This document shows, piece after piece, positions 54,183 through 62,609 of a stretch of 64,000 nt of DNA. The stretch comes from Rivularia sp. PCC 7116 (GTDB lineage: Bacteria > Cyanobacteriota > Cyanobacteriia > Cyanobacteriales > Nostocaceae), in contig NC_019678.1 in NCBI RefSeq assembly GCF_000316665.1, forward strand, positions 5,952,001 through 6,016,000, read 5' to 3'. Numbering within the stretch: position 1 is the stretch's first letter; each line of letters opens with the position of its first letter. The notes beneath the pieces were generated by a model. That model searched no databases. It saw only the letters and a list, made by a program, of their open reading frames with translations, and was not told the origin of the DNA. A program made the translations under genes and the position numbers.

Positions 54183-54227
54183 GGAGGCAGAGCCTCTAAT
54201 ACCTATTTCCCAGGTTGAACCTGGGAA
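54183..54227. repeat. Double-hairpin dispersed repeat (GAGGCAGAGCCTC type), copy 2
   Basis: GAGGCAGAGCCTC palindrome followed by TTCCCAGGTT (54207-54216) / AACCTGGGAA (54218-54227), a perfect 10-bp inverted repeat. Related to 13649-13716. Located between the AGE and peroxiredoxin genes. Confidence 0.7.
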
Positions 54228-54328
54228 CCAGAACAAATCCCTCCTCTAAATCTCTTTTCTCTGCGCTCTCGATTCTGCGGTTTTTATCTCTCGGAACTTT
54301 ATTAATAACAGAAAAATTAAAAATTACC

Positions 54329-54892
54329 ATGACTAACAAACTTATGCCGGGAGAAAAAGTTCCCGAATTAAAAGTAAACATCTTAAATGGGGAAGATTGG
54401 AAACTTTCTGAAGATGCTTTTACAAATATGAAGTTGATAGTATTTTATCGTGGCTTACATTGCCCGCTATGTAAAGCTTATGTCGGTGAATTAGATAAAA
54501 AAATTAACGAATTTGCTCAACTAGATATAGATATTGTTGCAATTAGTGGTGACAGCGAAGAAAAAGCCAAACTGACAAAAGCGAAATGGAATTTACAGGA
54601 AATTAAAATCGGTTACAACCACTCAGTCGAGTCTATGGCTAAATGGGGATTATATATATCTGAAGGAGCTTTTCCCAGCGAACCAAGTTTATTTAACGAA
54701 CCCGGTATCTTCTTAATTAAATCTGACAAAACTTTATTCTTCGCTGGAGTTAACAACGCCCCTTTTGCTCGCCCTCCTTTAGATGATTTAATCTCGGGAA
54801 TCAAATACATTACTACTAATGATTATCCCGTTAGGGGAACAGTAGAAATGTCAAAATATAATATGGTTGAAGAATTAATAACTAATACTTAA
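54329..54892 (+). CDS. Peroxiredoxin-like (AhpC/TSA) protein
   Basis: 187 residues from ATG 54329; an upstream ATG at 54215 would add 38 residues of repeat translation and is rejected. Thioredoxin fold: 'MPGEKVPELKVNILNG', the reactive-Cys loop 'VFYRGLHCPLCKAYVGEL' (CPLC), 'DIDIVAISGDSEEKA' and 'EPSLFNEPGIFLIKSDKTLFFAGVNNAPFARPPLDD'. It is of the PRX-like2/AhpC-TSA type, a thiol peroxidase or oxidoreductase. It stops 6 bases before the STAS gene, so both are in one operon. I do not recall this gene in the Synechocystis icfG cluster. Confidence 0.88.
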   Translation: MTNKLMPGEKVPELKVNILNGEDWKLSEDAFTNMKLIVFYRGLHCPLCKAYVGELDKKINEFAQLDIDIVAISGDSEEKAKLTKAKWNLQEIKIGYNHSVESMAKWGLYISEGAFPSEPSLFNEPGIFLIKSDKTLFFAGVNNAPFARPPLDDLISGIKYITTNDYPVRGTVEMSKYNMVEELITNT

Positions 54893-54898
54893 AGGCAA

Positions 54899-55240
54899 AT
54901 GACTATCAATACGAAAACGGTTGCAGGTGTAAATATTATAGAAATAGCAGACAATAACGTAGATTCTAGAACTGTACCCGATATTCAACAGGAAATATTT
55001 CCACTAATTGAATCTAGCAATCAACTAATAATTGATTTATCACAAGTTTCTTATATGTCTAGCGCTGGTTTGCGTATGCTGCTATCTTCCTATCGAAAAG
55101 TAACCGCTAAAGATGGAAAAATAGTTGTAGTAGGTCTTTCCGAACAAATTAAAGATACCATGTCTATAACCGGATTTCTTGATTTTTTTGAATGTTCCGA
55201 AAATGCCACAACCGGTTTAGCTTTGTTTCTAGAAAATTAA
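54899..55240 (+). CDS. STAS-domain anti-sigma factor antagonist 1
   Basis: 113 residues, RsbV/SpoIIAA fold: 'NVIDSRTVPDIQQEI'-type start, 'LIIDLSQVSYMSSAGLRMLLSSYRK' with the phosphorylatable Ser just before AGL, and 'LSEQIKDTMSITGFLDFFE'. In partner switching the unphosphorylated form binds the RsbW-like kinase and frees its target; the PP2C phosphatase reactivates it. The neighbours provide both enzymes. Equivalent in position to Slr1856, a known phosphoprotein of the icfG cluster. Confidence 0.93.
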   Translation: MTINTKTVAGVNIIEIADNNVDSRTVPDIQQEIFPLIESSNQLIIDLSQVSYMSSAGLRMLLSSYRKVTAKDGKIVVVGLSEQIKDTMSITGFLDFFECSENATTGLALFLEN

Positions 55241-55316
55241 TTTTGAGTTAAGAATTAGGAATAATAAATACAATAATTACAGTTCACTAATAACTGTTCA
55301 CTGATAACTATTCCCT

Positions 55317-57428
55317 ATGTTTATAGAAAGAATTGATATTCATCCTACTCATACTAAAGATAAATTTAAATTACGTTGCGGAAAACCGTTTCCCTTTGGT
55401 GCTACCTTAATATCGGGAGGTGTTAATTTTTCAATATTTTCTCGTCATGCTACTTCTTGTACGTTAGTATTATTTGATAAACATGCTTCCGAACCAATGG
55501 CAGAAATTCCTTTCCCAAAAGAATTTCGTATTGGTAATGTTTATTGTATGGTTGTATTCGATTTAGACTATGAAAATATTGAATATGGCTACCGCATGGA
55601 TGGACCGAATAATTTTAGTGAAGGTCATTGGTTTGATAGTAGTAAAATACTTTTAGACCCCTATGCAAAAATTATCGGTGGGCGCGATGTTTGGGGCGTA
55701 CAACCTAACTGGGATGATATATATCAACACCGAGCTAAAATCGCCTTTGAAGATTTTGATTGGCAAGACGATTGTCTTTTAGAAATCCCTTCTGAAGAAC
55801 TAATTATCTACGAAATGCACGTTCGTAGTTTTACAAAACATCCTTCCTCTAATGTTAAACATCCCGGAACCTTTGCAGGAATCCGCGAAAAAATTCCTTA
55901 TTTAAAAGAATTAGGAATTAATGCTGTAGAATTAATGCCAATTTTCGAGTTTGATGAGTTTGAAAATTCCCGTCAAAGTCCGCAAACTGGAGAAACATTA
56001 TTAAATTATTGGGGTTACAGTACTTTAGGCTTTTTTGCTCCCAAAGCAGGTTATGCTGCTACGGGTAAGTTAGGGATGCAAGCCGACGAATTAAAAGCTT
56101 TAATTAAAGCATTGCATCAAAACGGTATCGAAGTCATTTTAGATGTCGTTTTCAACCATACCGCCGAAGGAAACGAACAAGGGCATTATATTTCCTTCCG
56201 AGGAATTGATAATCAGACCTATTATATGCTTACGCCGGAGGGTTATTATTACAACTTTAGTGGCTGCGGAAATACACTTAACTGTAATAATCCCATCGTT
56301 CGCGGTATGGTTTTAGATTGCTTGCGTTATTGGGTAAGCGAATATCATATAGATGGTTTTCGATTTGACTTAGCTTCTATATTAGGAAGAGACCCTTGGG
56401 GGGCACCTTTATCCAATCCACCTTTATTAGAAACTTTAGCTTTCGACCCAGTTTTAGCTAAATGTAAACTGATTGCTGAAGCTTGGGATGCCGGTGGACT
56501 TTATCAAGTTGGTTCATTTCCCGATTATGGACGCTGGGCTGAATGGAATGGAAAATATCGCGATCGCATCCGTAAATTTATTAAGGGTGATGCCAATGTT
56601 CAAGATATGGCATTGAGATTGCAGGGTTCCCCAGACCTTTATGCACATACTTGTCGGACTCCCTCGGCATCAATTAATTTTATTACCGCTCACGATGGTT
56701 TTACTTTAGCCGATTTGGTTGCTTACAATGACAAGCATAATGAAGCTAATGGCGAAAATAATAATGATGGGGAGAACAGTAATAACAGTTGGAATTGTGG
56801 AATCGAAGGATGGACTGAAAATCAATCGGTAAATAGTTTACGACAGCGACAAATACGAAATGCACTGGCGATTTTAATGATGAGCCAGGGTGTACCCATG
56901 TTATTAATGGGTGATGAAATTGGACGTTCTAAACAAGGTAATAATAATACTTATTGTCACGATAACGAACTTAATTGGCTCGATTGGACGCTGTTGTCAA
57001 AAAATTCAGATTTATTCAAATTTGTTAAAAACTGTATTGCTTTTCGTAAAGCCCATCCGATTTTAAGACAGAAAAATTTCTTAGATCGAGATAGTAATAA
57101 TGGTTATCCAGATATAACCTGGCACGGTATTCGAGCTTGGAATCCAGATTTTAGCGATTCTAGTCGGACAACTGCATTTATGCTACGCGGTAGAAAAGCC
57201 AATCAACATCAAAAAGATGATTATATTTATGTAGCAATGAACATGCATTGGGAAACTCATGGCTTTGAAATTCCCAAGTTAAATACTTCCATTAAATGGC
57301 ATATCTTTGTAAATACAGGAGTTACTTCCCCCGAAGATAGTTGGGAACCCGGGTGCGAACCTTTATTAGACAATCAGCAAGAAATTTTAGTCGGTTCTCG
57401 TTCGGTAATTATTCTAGTTGGAAGATAA
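55317..57428 (+). CDS. glgX: Glycogen debranching enzyme (isoamylase type, GH13)
   Basis: 703 residues, full length. N-terminal CBM48-like domain (~15-150: 'GVNFSIFSRHATSCTLVLFD', YGYRMDGP, LLDPYAK). Catalytic GH13 barrel: 'VVFNHTAEG', nucleophile Asp in 'DGFRFDLASIL', acid/base Glu in 'IAEAWDAGG', and Asp in 'FITAHDGFTLADLV'. The C-terminal beta domain closes at ~690. It hydrolyses alpha-1,6 branch points of glycogen. It lies between the two STAS genes, as in Synechocystis (slr1857), linking glycogen use to the partner switch. Confidence 0.96.
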   Translation: MFIERIDIHPTHTKDKFKLRCGKPFPFGATLISGGVNFSIFSRHATSCTLVLFDKHASEPMAEIPFPKEFRIGNVYCMVVFDLDYENIEYGYRMDGPNNFSEGHWFDSSKILLDPYAKIIGGRDVWGVQPNWDDIYQHRAKIAFEDFDWQDDCLLEIPSEELIIYEMHVRSFTKHPSSNVKHPGTFAGIREKIPYLKELGINAVELMPIFEFDEFENSRQSPQTGETLLNYWGYSTLGFFAPKAGYAATGKLGMQADELKALIKALHQNGIEVILDVVFNHTAEGNEQGHYISFRGIDNQTYYMLTPEGYYYNFSGCGNTLNCNNPIVRGMVLDCLRYWVSEYHIDGFRFDLASILGRDPWGAPLSNPPLLETLAFDPVLAKCKLIAEAWDAGGLYQVGSFPDYGRWAEWNGKYRDRIRKFIKGDANVQDMALRLQGSPDLYAHTCRTPSASINFITAHDGFTLADLVAYNDKHNEANGENNNDGENSNNSWNCGIEGWTENQSVNSLRQRQIRNALAILMMSQGVPMLLMGDEIGRSKQGNNNTYCHDNELNWLDWTLLSKNSDLFKFVKNCIAFRKAHPILRQKNFLDRDSNNGYPDITWHGIRAWNPDFSDSSRTTAFMLRGRKANQHQKDDYIYVAMNMHWETHGFEIPKLNTSIKWHIFVNTGVTSPEDSWEPGCEPLLDNQQEILVGSRSVIILVGR

Positions 57429-57502
57429 ATGATTGATTAACAACTGATAACTAGCAACTAACAACTAATAACTAACCACTAACAACTAATAGGAGAAAAA
57501 GT

Positions 57503-57838
57503 ATGGAATTTAACGCAATTTTAGAAACCACAAAAGACACCGCTAAAATTATTTTATCCGGCGAACTTAAAGCTTCTACAGCACCAATATTTAAAACAGA
57601 AGTTGAGAAAGCTGCTGCAACTAATCCCCAAAAACTAGTCATTTTTATGAATGATTTAAGCTATATGGCTAGTGCTGGTTTGCGAGTACTAATTTTTGCC
57701 AAACAAAAGATGGGAGCTAACGTTGATATTTATATAATTAGTCCCCAAGAAATGGTGATGGATACGATCAAGAAAACAGGTTTCCATCACAGTGTAGAGG
57801 TTATGGATGAATATGACATTGATAAAGCAGAAGCGTAA
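57503..57838 (+). CDS. STAS-domain anti-sigma factor antagonist 2
   Basis: 111 residues, RsbV type: 'ILSGELKASTAPIFKTEVEKAA', 'LVIFMNDLSYMASAGLRVLIFAKQKMG' with the conserved Ser before AGL, and 'MVMDTIKKTGFHHSVEVMDE'. It has a good ribosome binding site AGGAGA at ~57491. It ends 6 bases before the RsbW-like gene. Positional equivalent of Slr1859, the second phosphoprotein known from the icfG cluster. Confidence 0.93.
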   Translation: MEFNAILETTKDTAKIILSGELKASTAPIFKTEVEKAAATNPQKLVIFMNDLSYMASAGLRVLIFAKQKMGANVDIYIISPQEMVMDTIKKTGFHHSVEVMDEYDIDKAEA

Positions 57839-57844
57839 AGTTAC

Positions 57845-58258
57845 ATGGAATCAATAATAGTATCTGGTGACTTAGAATCTTTAGACGCAATATCCGACTA
57901 TGTAACTACAGCAGCTAAAAAAATCAATTTAGATAGCAAAAGTAGTTATAAATTGCGTTTAGCTGTGGATGAAATTGCAACTAATATTGTTATTCACGGC
58001 TATGAAGCAGCAGGAATTCAAGGGCATATAAAATGTCAAGCAGAATTTAGCAAAGAAAGTTTGAGTATTTCTCTTGAAGATTCAGGAATGCAATATGACG
58101 CAACCCAAAAATCACAACCAGATGATTTATATAAACCTTTAGAAGAACGACATATAGGCGGTTTAGGAATATATTTAGCAATTAATGGAGTTGATAAATA
58201 TATTTACGAACGTCATGGAGATGTGAATCGTAATATTTTTATCGTAAATACTAAATAA
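57845..58258 (+). CDS. RsbW-like anti-sigma factor serine kinase
   Basis: 137 residues with a HATPase_c_2 GHKL domain: N box 'LAVDEIATNIVIHGYEA', G1 'LEDSGMQYD' and G2 'IGGLGIYLAING'. In partner switching such kinases phosphorylate STAS antagonists and sequester a sigma factor or other target. It is coupled to the STAS gene (6-base gap) and followed by the phosphatase gene. Equivalent to Slr1861 of the icfG cluster. No sigma factor is encoded in the window. Confidence 0.93.
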   Translation: MESIIVSGDLESLDAISDYVTTAAKKINLDSKSSYKLRLAVDEIATNIVIHGYEAAGIQGHIKCQAEFSKESLSISLEDSGMQYDATQKSQPDDLYKPLEERHIGGLGIYLAINGVDKYIYERHGDVNRNIFIVNTK

Positions 58259-58261
58259 ATC

Positions 58262-58301
58262 TTCCCTCTCCTTAATAAGGAGAGGGATTAAGGGTGAGGT
58301 T
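58262..58301. repeat. Dispersed hairpin CCCTCTCC..GGAGAGGG, copy 4
   Basis: CCCTCTCCTTAATAAGGAGAG inverted repeat followed by GGTGAGGTT, starting right after the kinase stop and 27 bases before the phosphatase gene. Same family as 21829, 50111 and 51384. An RNA hairpin here could lower phosphatase expression relative to the kinase. Confidence 0.7.
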
Positions 58302-58327
58302 CCGAAGGGGAATAGGAAACCGAAAAT

Positions 58328-59998
58328 ATGTCATTAAAGCTTTTTAAAATCAGGAAATCGCGTCTATCTTTTCTTGTTGTATCTGTTGCTTTTATCAGCA
58401 TTTTGATAATTGAGGGGATTCTGCTTATTCCTTCAATGATTAGAAGAGAAAAACAGCTTTTGAATCAAGTTGAAGAAATAACAGAAGGAAAAGTTTCCGT
58501 ACTTACACAAATTTCTGTTCCTAGTGGAATTGAAGAAAGCGACGAAGAAATTTACGAACAATTATCTAATTTAGTTAAACTCAAAGAAATTAAGATTACT
58601 GACGAACTCAAACATATAATAGTTGGAGGTTCGTTTTATACTTCTAATGGAAAATTGATTGGAAGCTTTGGAGAAAAACCCCAACTTTCTTTTTTAGACT
58701 TTAAAGAAAATCCAAATAAAAGCTTTCGTAGCCAAGATGGTACAAGGTACGATGCAGGTTGGACAGCACAACAGATGGGAAGAGAGACTTTCCTAATTAT
58801 TCGTCATGATACTTCTTCCCTACAGCCAGAATTAAACGCTTATATTTTACGCATTGGTGGTTTAGTCGTACTAATTTCTATGTTTGTTACCGGTGGTGTA
58901 TGGATTGCATTAGAACCAATCGTAATCCGTCCTATTCTTTGCTTGAGAAATGATTTAATCAAAGCAGGTGAAGCAATTAGTCAAGATAAGCCATCGCCAG
59001 ATTTTGCTTCGGCTTCAATAAAGCGTAAAGATGAACTAGGAGATGTAATTACTGCTTTTGATACGATGTATCATCAAATTAGTTCGGCTTATTTACAAAG
59101 AAAACGTGCTGAAGCAGCTTTACAAGTTAGTTTAACCGAAGTTGAAAATTATTCACAAGCCCTTAATAATGAGTTAGAAAAAGGGCGAGAAATGCAGCTT
59201 AATTTTTTGCCTGCTGACGAGAGAATTAAATGTTTTGCTGATGAATATAATTGGGAAATTGCTTCTTTTTTCCAACCGGCTCGACAAGTAGCTGGAGACT
59301 TTTACGATATATTTGAATTAAATAACGGTAGTGTCGGATTTGTAATTGCCGATGTATGCGATAAAGGAGTAGGAGCAGCACTTTTCATGGCTCTCTTCCG
59401 CAGCTTAATTCGTATTTTTTCCGCTCAAATTCAATTACGTGGACAAGCTAAATCAATATTAGAACAATACTTACCTCAAGAAGGGTGGATTGGTAAATCT
59501 TCATTAACTAATTTAGCTCATCTGAATTCATTACAAGCCGTTTGTTTAACTAATGAATATGTGGCGAAATTACACGGCGAACTAGGTATGTTTGCTACTT
59601 TATTTTTTGGAGTATTAGAACCAGATACCGGGCTTTTAACATATATTAATGCCGGACACGAACCTTTATTTATAATTTCCTCCGATGGTAAAATAATCCA
59701 TAAGCTTGAATCAACTGCACCTGCCGTCGGAATGTTGCCAAATATCAATTTCCCCATCAATCAAATTTACTTACAGCCAGGAGAAATTTTACTTGGTTAT
59801 ACAGATGGTGTAACAGAAGCTCGTGATTGCAATGGTAAATTCTTCACCGATAAACAGCTTATTTCTTTGTTAGAGCAGCCAATTGATTCTGCGAAAGAGT
59901 TATTAAATAAAATTACTACTGCTATAAAAGAGCATACTGGTAATTCCGAGCAATTTGACGATATTACTATATTAGCTTTACAGCGGAAAACTGAGTAA
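58328..59998 (+). CDS. icfG: Membrane PP2C (SpoIIE/RsbU-type) phosphatase, IcfG-like
   Basis: 556 residues. Transmembrane helix ~15-37, extracytoplasmic sensor region (~38-170), second transmembrane helix ~175-200, HAMP (~200-255), coiled coil (~258-290) and a SpoIIE PP2C domain (~295-553). The metal-binding residues are seen in 'QVAGDFYDIFEL', 'FVIADVCDKGVGAALFMALFRS', 'TYINAGHEP', 'LGYTDGVTEARD' and 'FDDITILAL'. It should dephosphorylate the two STAS proteins. In Synechocystis, IcfG (Slr1860) does this for Slr1856 and Slr1859 and is needed for coordinating glucose and inorganic carbon use. The order here (kinase before phosphatase) differs from my recollection of Synechocystis. The name is used by family and context. 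Confidence 0.88.
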   Translation: MSLKLFKIRKSRLSFLVVSVAFISILIIEGILLIPSMIRREKQLLNQVEEITEGKVSVLTQISVPSGIEESDEEIYEQLSNLVKLKEIKITDELKHIIVGGSFYTSNGKLIGSFGEKPQLSFLDFKENPNKSFRSQDGTRYDAGWTAQQMGRETFLIIRHDTSSLQPELNAYILRIGGLVVLISMFVTGGVWIALEPIVIRPILCLRNDLIKAGEAISQDKPSPDFASASIKRKDELGDVITAFDTMYHQISSAYLQRKRAEAALQVSLTEVENYSQALNNELEKGREMQLNFLPADERIKCFADEYNWEIASFFQPARQVAGDFYDIFELNNGSVGFVIADVCDKGVGAALFMALFRSLIRIFSAQIQLRGQAKSILEQYLPQEGWIGKSSLTNLAHLNSLQAVCLTNEYVAKLHGELGMFATLFFGVLEPDTGLLTYINAGHEPLFIISSDGKIIHKLESTAPAVGMLPNINFPINQIYLQPGEILLGYTDGVTEARDCNGKFFTDKQLISLLEQPIDSAKELLNKITTAIKEHTGNSEQFDDITILALQRKTE

Positions 59999-60129
59999 TG
60001 TTCTCTTCGCTACTCTTTCTTTTCACCCTGCGATTTTTAGTAAGTTAAGTATTAGTTGCTTGTTTTAATAAATGTGCTAGGTTTTCTCCCACACCCAACG
60101 GAGGTTGAAAACCCCCGTCTAATAGCAAA

Positions 60130-60147
60130 AGTCCTATAAATAGGACT
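60130..60147. terminator. AGTCCTA-TAAA-TAGGACT hairpin
   Basis: Perfect 7-bp inverted repeat with a 4-base loop between the stop of the icfG-like gene and the stop of the convergent membrane-protein gene. It could end transcripts in both directions. Confidence 0.4.
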
Positions 60148-60174
60148 GAAAATAGCCATCAAATTTAAGGTTGA

Positions 60175-60555
60175 CTATAAATTTACTGTTCCGATAGCGG
60201 TAGAGATAGTCATTAATTTTGAGATAAATTGAAATATAAGTAGAAAAATAAATTCAACTGTAATTATTATTGAAGTGAGGCTCAAAACTGATTGAGCTTC
60301 TATTCCCGGATTTAAACCTAAGAATAAGGGAATCCATGATAAAGCAAGATAAGCCGCCACAAAACTAGTTGTCACTTCAAAGCCGTAAATATAGGAAAGC
60401 AGAAATACTGTCATAGTCGGAATAGTTAATAACCAGCTTACGGCAACGTATAAATCTGCTTGTTTAATAATTGTTAGCAGCCAAATTATAGTTACAGTCG
60501 TAATTACAGTAATTGTTCCGATAACTGTTCCGATGAGGGATGGGTTAAATTCCAT
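60175..60555 (-). CDS. Small membrane protein, 126 aa, unknown
   Basis: Not recognised. Almost entirely hydrophobic with four predicted transmembrane helices (~8-28, 36-57, 62-82, 95-115). No charged catalytic motif is visible. It is on its own on the minus strand between the icfG-type cluster and a broken ATPase gene, with no obvious partner. Its ATG at 60555 overlaps nothing else on that strand. Confidence 0.6.
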   Translation of the reverse strand: MEFNPSLIGTVIGTITVITTVTIIWLLTIIKQADLYVAVSWLLTIPTMTVFLLSYIYGFEVTTSFVAAYLALSWIPLFLGLNPGIEAQSVLSLTSIIITVEFIFLLIFQFISKLMTISTAIGTVNL

Positions 60556-60619
60556 TTTACAGATGATACATATTAAGGGATTGCTTAAAATTATTTTTGA
60601 GGCTAATTTAATTAAAAAA

Positions 60620-60981
60620 ATGAAAATCCAATCTCTTCATTTAGAATATTTCAAAAAGTTTCGCAAGCTAAATTTAGACTTTACCGATTCAGAAACAGGT
60701 TTAGCCAAGGATTTAATCGTAATCTTGAGTATGAATGGTTTTGCTAAGACAAGTATTCTACAAGCAATTGCAGCGACTTTAGGCACAGCTACCGGAAGAT
60801 TGCACCAAATTTCCGAGGTCTTATATTATTTATGTTTGATGCTACTGGCAACAAGCGTTTACAACCAAAAACTGGCGAAAGTCATCTTTTATTTACTTAT
60901 GAAAAACAATCTGATGGTAGTAGAAGTTGGTGTAATTTAGGTTGGTATAATGACGAATGGGGTCAATGGGAAGATATGTAA
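60620..60981 (+). pseudogene. Broken AAA ATPase (AAA_23/RecF-like) gene
   Basis: Starts at ATG 60620 with MKIQSLHLEYFKKFRKLNLDF and 'DLIVILSMNGFAKTSILQAIAATLG', a degenerate Walker A (usual form GxNGxGKT). The frame is lost around 60813-60817; the next frame then reads a plausible protein segment (LFMFDATGNKRLQPKTGES, LLFTYEKQSDGSRSW, WYNDEWGQWEDM) to a TAA at 60981. Most of a normal ATPase, including Walker B, is missing. It is therefore a frameshifted, internally deleted remnant, not a gene. Confidence 0.7.
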
Positions 60982-61174
60982 AAACATAAAATAGTTTCAC
61001 CAGGAGTATTGGCAAAAACTTAAGCTTGTATCGCTCCATTTGAGAAGTTTTCAGAAAAGACTTAACATAAAAACTGAAATATTCCTTGCAGCTTTTCAAA
61101 TAAAGGGATTAGTAACAAAATAAATAAACTTCGTGACACAAGACAAGATATTAGATAAAATCAAACATCATAAA

Positions 61175-62407
61175 TCAAAAAACTTCCACTTCAACCAATT
61201 TCTGCCAGCAAAAGACTCCAAAACCAATAAAAATAAAACCAATTAAATATAAAGCTGTATCCAAATTATAGGTATCTGTTATCCATCCAACGACTGGAGC
61301 GATCGCAACAAAACCCAAGCGGAACATAAAGCTATTTATAGAAAGTGCTGTAGCTCTAATTGATGAGGGAAGATTTTGGTTAATACAGTTTAATACTAAC
61401 GGACTACGAACACCTCGACTAAAGTAAATCAAAGCAATAAATATAATTCCCCATACTTGATTTATCAAACCCAGAAATATATAAGATAAACCTAATAATA
61501 TAACTAAACCCAAAAATACTTTCTTTGTACCAAAAATATTCTCAATCGATGTTGCTTTAAAGGAAGCAAAGCTCAGTATAAAATGAAATGCTGCCCAAGC
61601 AAATCCAAAGCTAGAAACTGCTAAACCGCGACTTTGCATATCCGCTTGAGATAGCCAAACAGCTAGAAAGGTAGCTATTCCAAAATTTGCTGAAAATAAA
61701 ATCAACCATTTGACTTTTTTATTCACCAACAATGATAAACGGATTGCTTCCCAGATTTCCCGATGGTTGATTGCTTGTCTAGTATTTTTATTATTCCCGG
61801 CTTGAGAGGGATTAATTGAAGATTGATGTAAATTTGGTTCAACTAAAGTTAAAGCAATCAAGAAATACAACAATATACAAATCGTTTGTAAGTAAAAAGG
61901 ATAAACCAAATTGATTGCAGCTACTAAACCCCCTACCAAACCACAAATTGCTTCTGAAACTCCCGCAATCGCTCCGAGTCTTCCTTCTATATGACGATAA
62001 CTTTGCTCCTGGTTTATCTCAACTAAACTATCGAATCCCAAAGCTGTATTTGCACCAGATATAAGACTACCAGCAATACCCGATAAAATTTCCGCGATCG
62101 CAAATGCTGTAAAACCAGTTTGAAAGCAGTAAAACAATAATCCCAATGTCCAAACTAATCCCCCTGAAACTAAGCAAGCTTTTCTACCAAAAATATCTGC
62201 AAAGTAACCAGAAGGTATTTCAAATATAAATATTGATAGCGATAAAATCGTTTTTAACAGCAAAGACTCCTCAAACGATAAACCATTATTTTCATAAAAA
62301 AGAATAATCACCGGAATTGGAAACCAAGCAAACTCCAATCCTTTTAATATGTAAAGCTTCCATATATTAGACTTGATTGAATTAACGGTTTGGAGATTTA
62401 CACCCAT
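61175..62407 (-). CDS. MFS transporter
   Basis: 410 residues with 12 predicted transmembrane helices. The MFS loop 2-3 motif is present as 'GYFADIFGRKACLVSGG', and helix 4-5 has 'ILSGIAGSLISGANTALGFDSL'. A central cytosolic loop (~200-225) is short and polar (NPSQAGNNKNTRQAINHRE). The closest general group is drug/unknown-substrate MFS proteins. It starts ~200 bp downstream of ndhD on the same strand and may be co-transcribed, but a hairpin lies between them. Confidence 0.9.
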   Translation of the reverse strand: MGVNLQTVNSIKSNIWKLYILKGLEFAWFPIPVIILFYENNGLSFEESLLLKTILSLSIFIFEIPSGYFADIFGRKACLVSGGLVWTLGLLFYCFQTGFTAFAIAEILSGIAGSLISGANTALGFDSLVEINQEQSYRHIEGRLGAIAGVSEAICGLVGGLVAAINLVYPFYLQTICILLYFLIALTLVEPNLHQSSINPSQAGNNKNTRQAINHREIWEAIRLSLLVNKKVKWLILFSANFGIATFLAVWLSQADMQSRGLAVSSFGFAWAAFHFILSFASFKATSIENIFGTKKVFLGLVILLGLSYIFLGLINQVWGIIFIALIYFSRGVRSPLVLNCINQNLPSSIRATALSINSFMFRLGFVAIAPVVGWITDTYNLDTALYLIGFIFIGFGVFCWQKLVEVEVF

Positions 62408-62545
62408 ATTTTTGTTTATTGCTTTTATTTTTATCGAAATTATCTATAATGCCTCTCCCTTACTCTTCCTCCGCGCTCTTCGCGCTCTCTGCGGTTTTTT
62501 AAATCATCTCTACCAGCAACGGAATAGTTACCACCCAAAAAAACA

Positions 62546-62570
62546 AGAGACGTTGCAGTGCAACGTCTCT
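62546..62570 (-). terminator. Hairpin AGAGACGTTGCA-G-TGCAACGTCTCT downstream of ndhD
   Basis: Perfect 12-bp inverted repeat (62546-62557 / 62559-62570) about 40 bases beyond the ndhD stop on the minus strand. This hairpin is a common dispersed repeat in cyanobacteria as well as a likely terminator. It is also near 'CTCTGCGGTTTTTT', another recurrent short repeat. Confidence 0.6.
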
Positions 62571-62609
62571 ACATTATTAATTATTCAATCTTACCGTACT
62601 ATCGAATTC

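Noticed and set aside
54215-54328. N-terminal extension of the peroxiredoxin from ATG 54215
   Set aside because: Reads through the GAGGCAGAGCCTC repeat and CTCTGCGCTCT repeat; the conserved domain starts at ATG 54329.
57428-57502. AACTAATAACTAAC repeats upstream of the second STAS gene as a regulatory array
   Set aside because: Irregular AT-rich slippage repeat seen at other places in the window; no fixed spacing.
60060-60160. Sequence with GTTGAAAACCCCCGTC and GGACTGAAA as a CRISPR repeat
   Set aside because: Only a single copy and no regular spacing.
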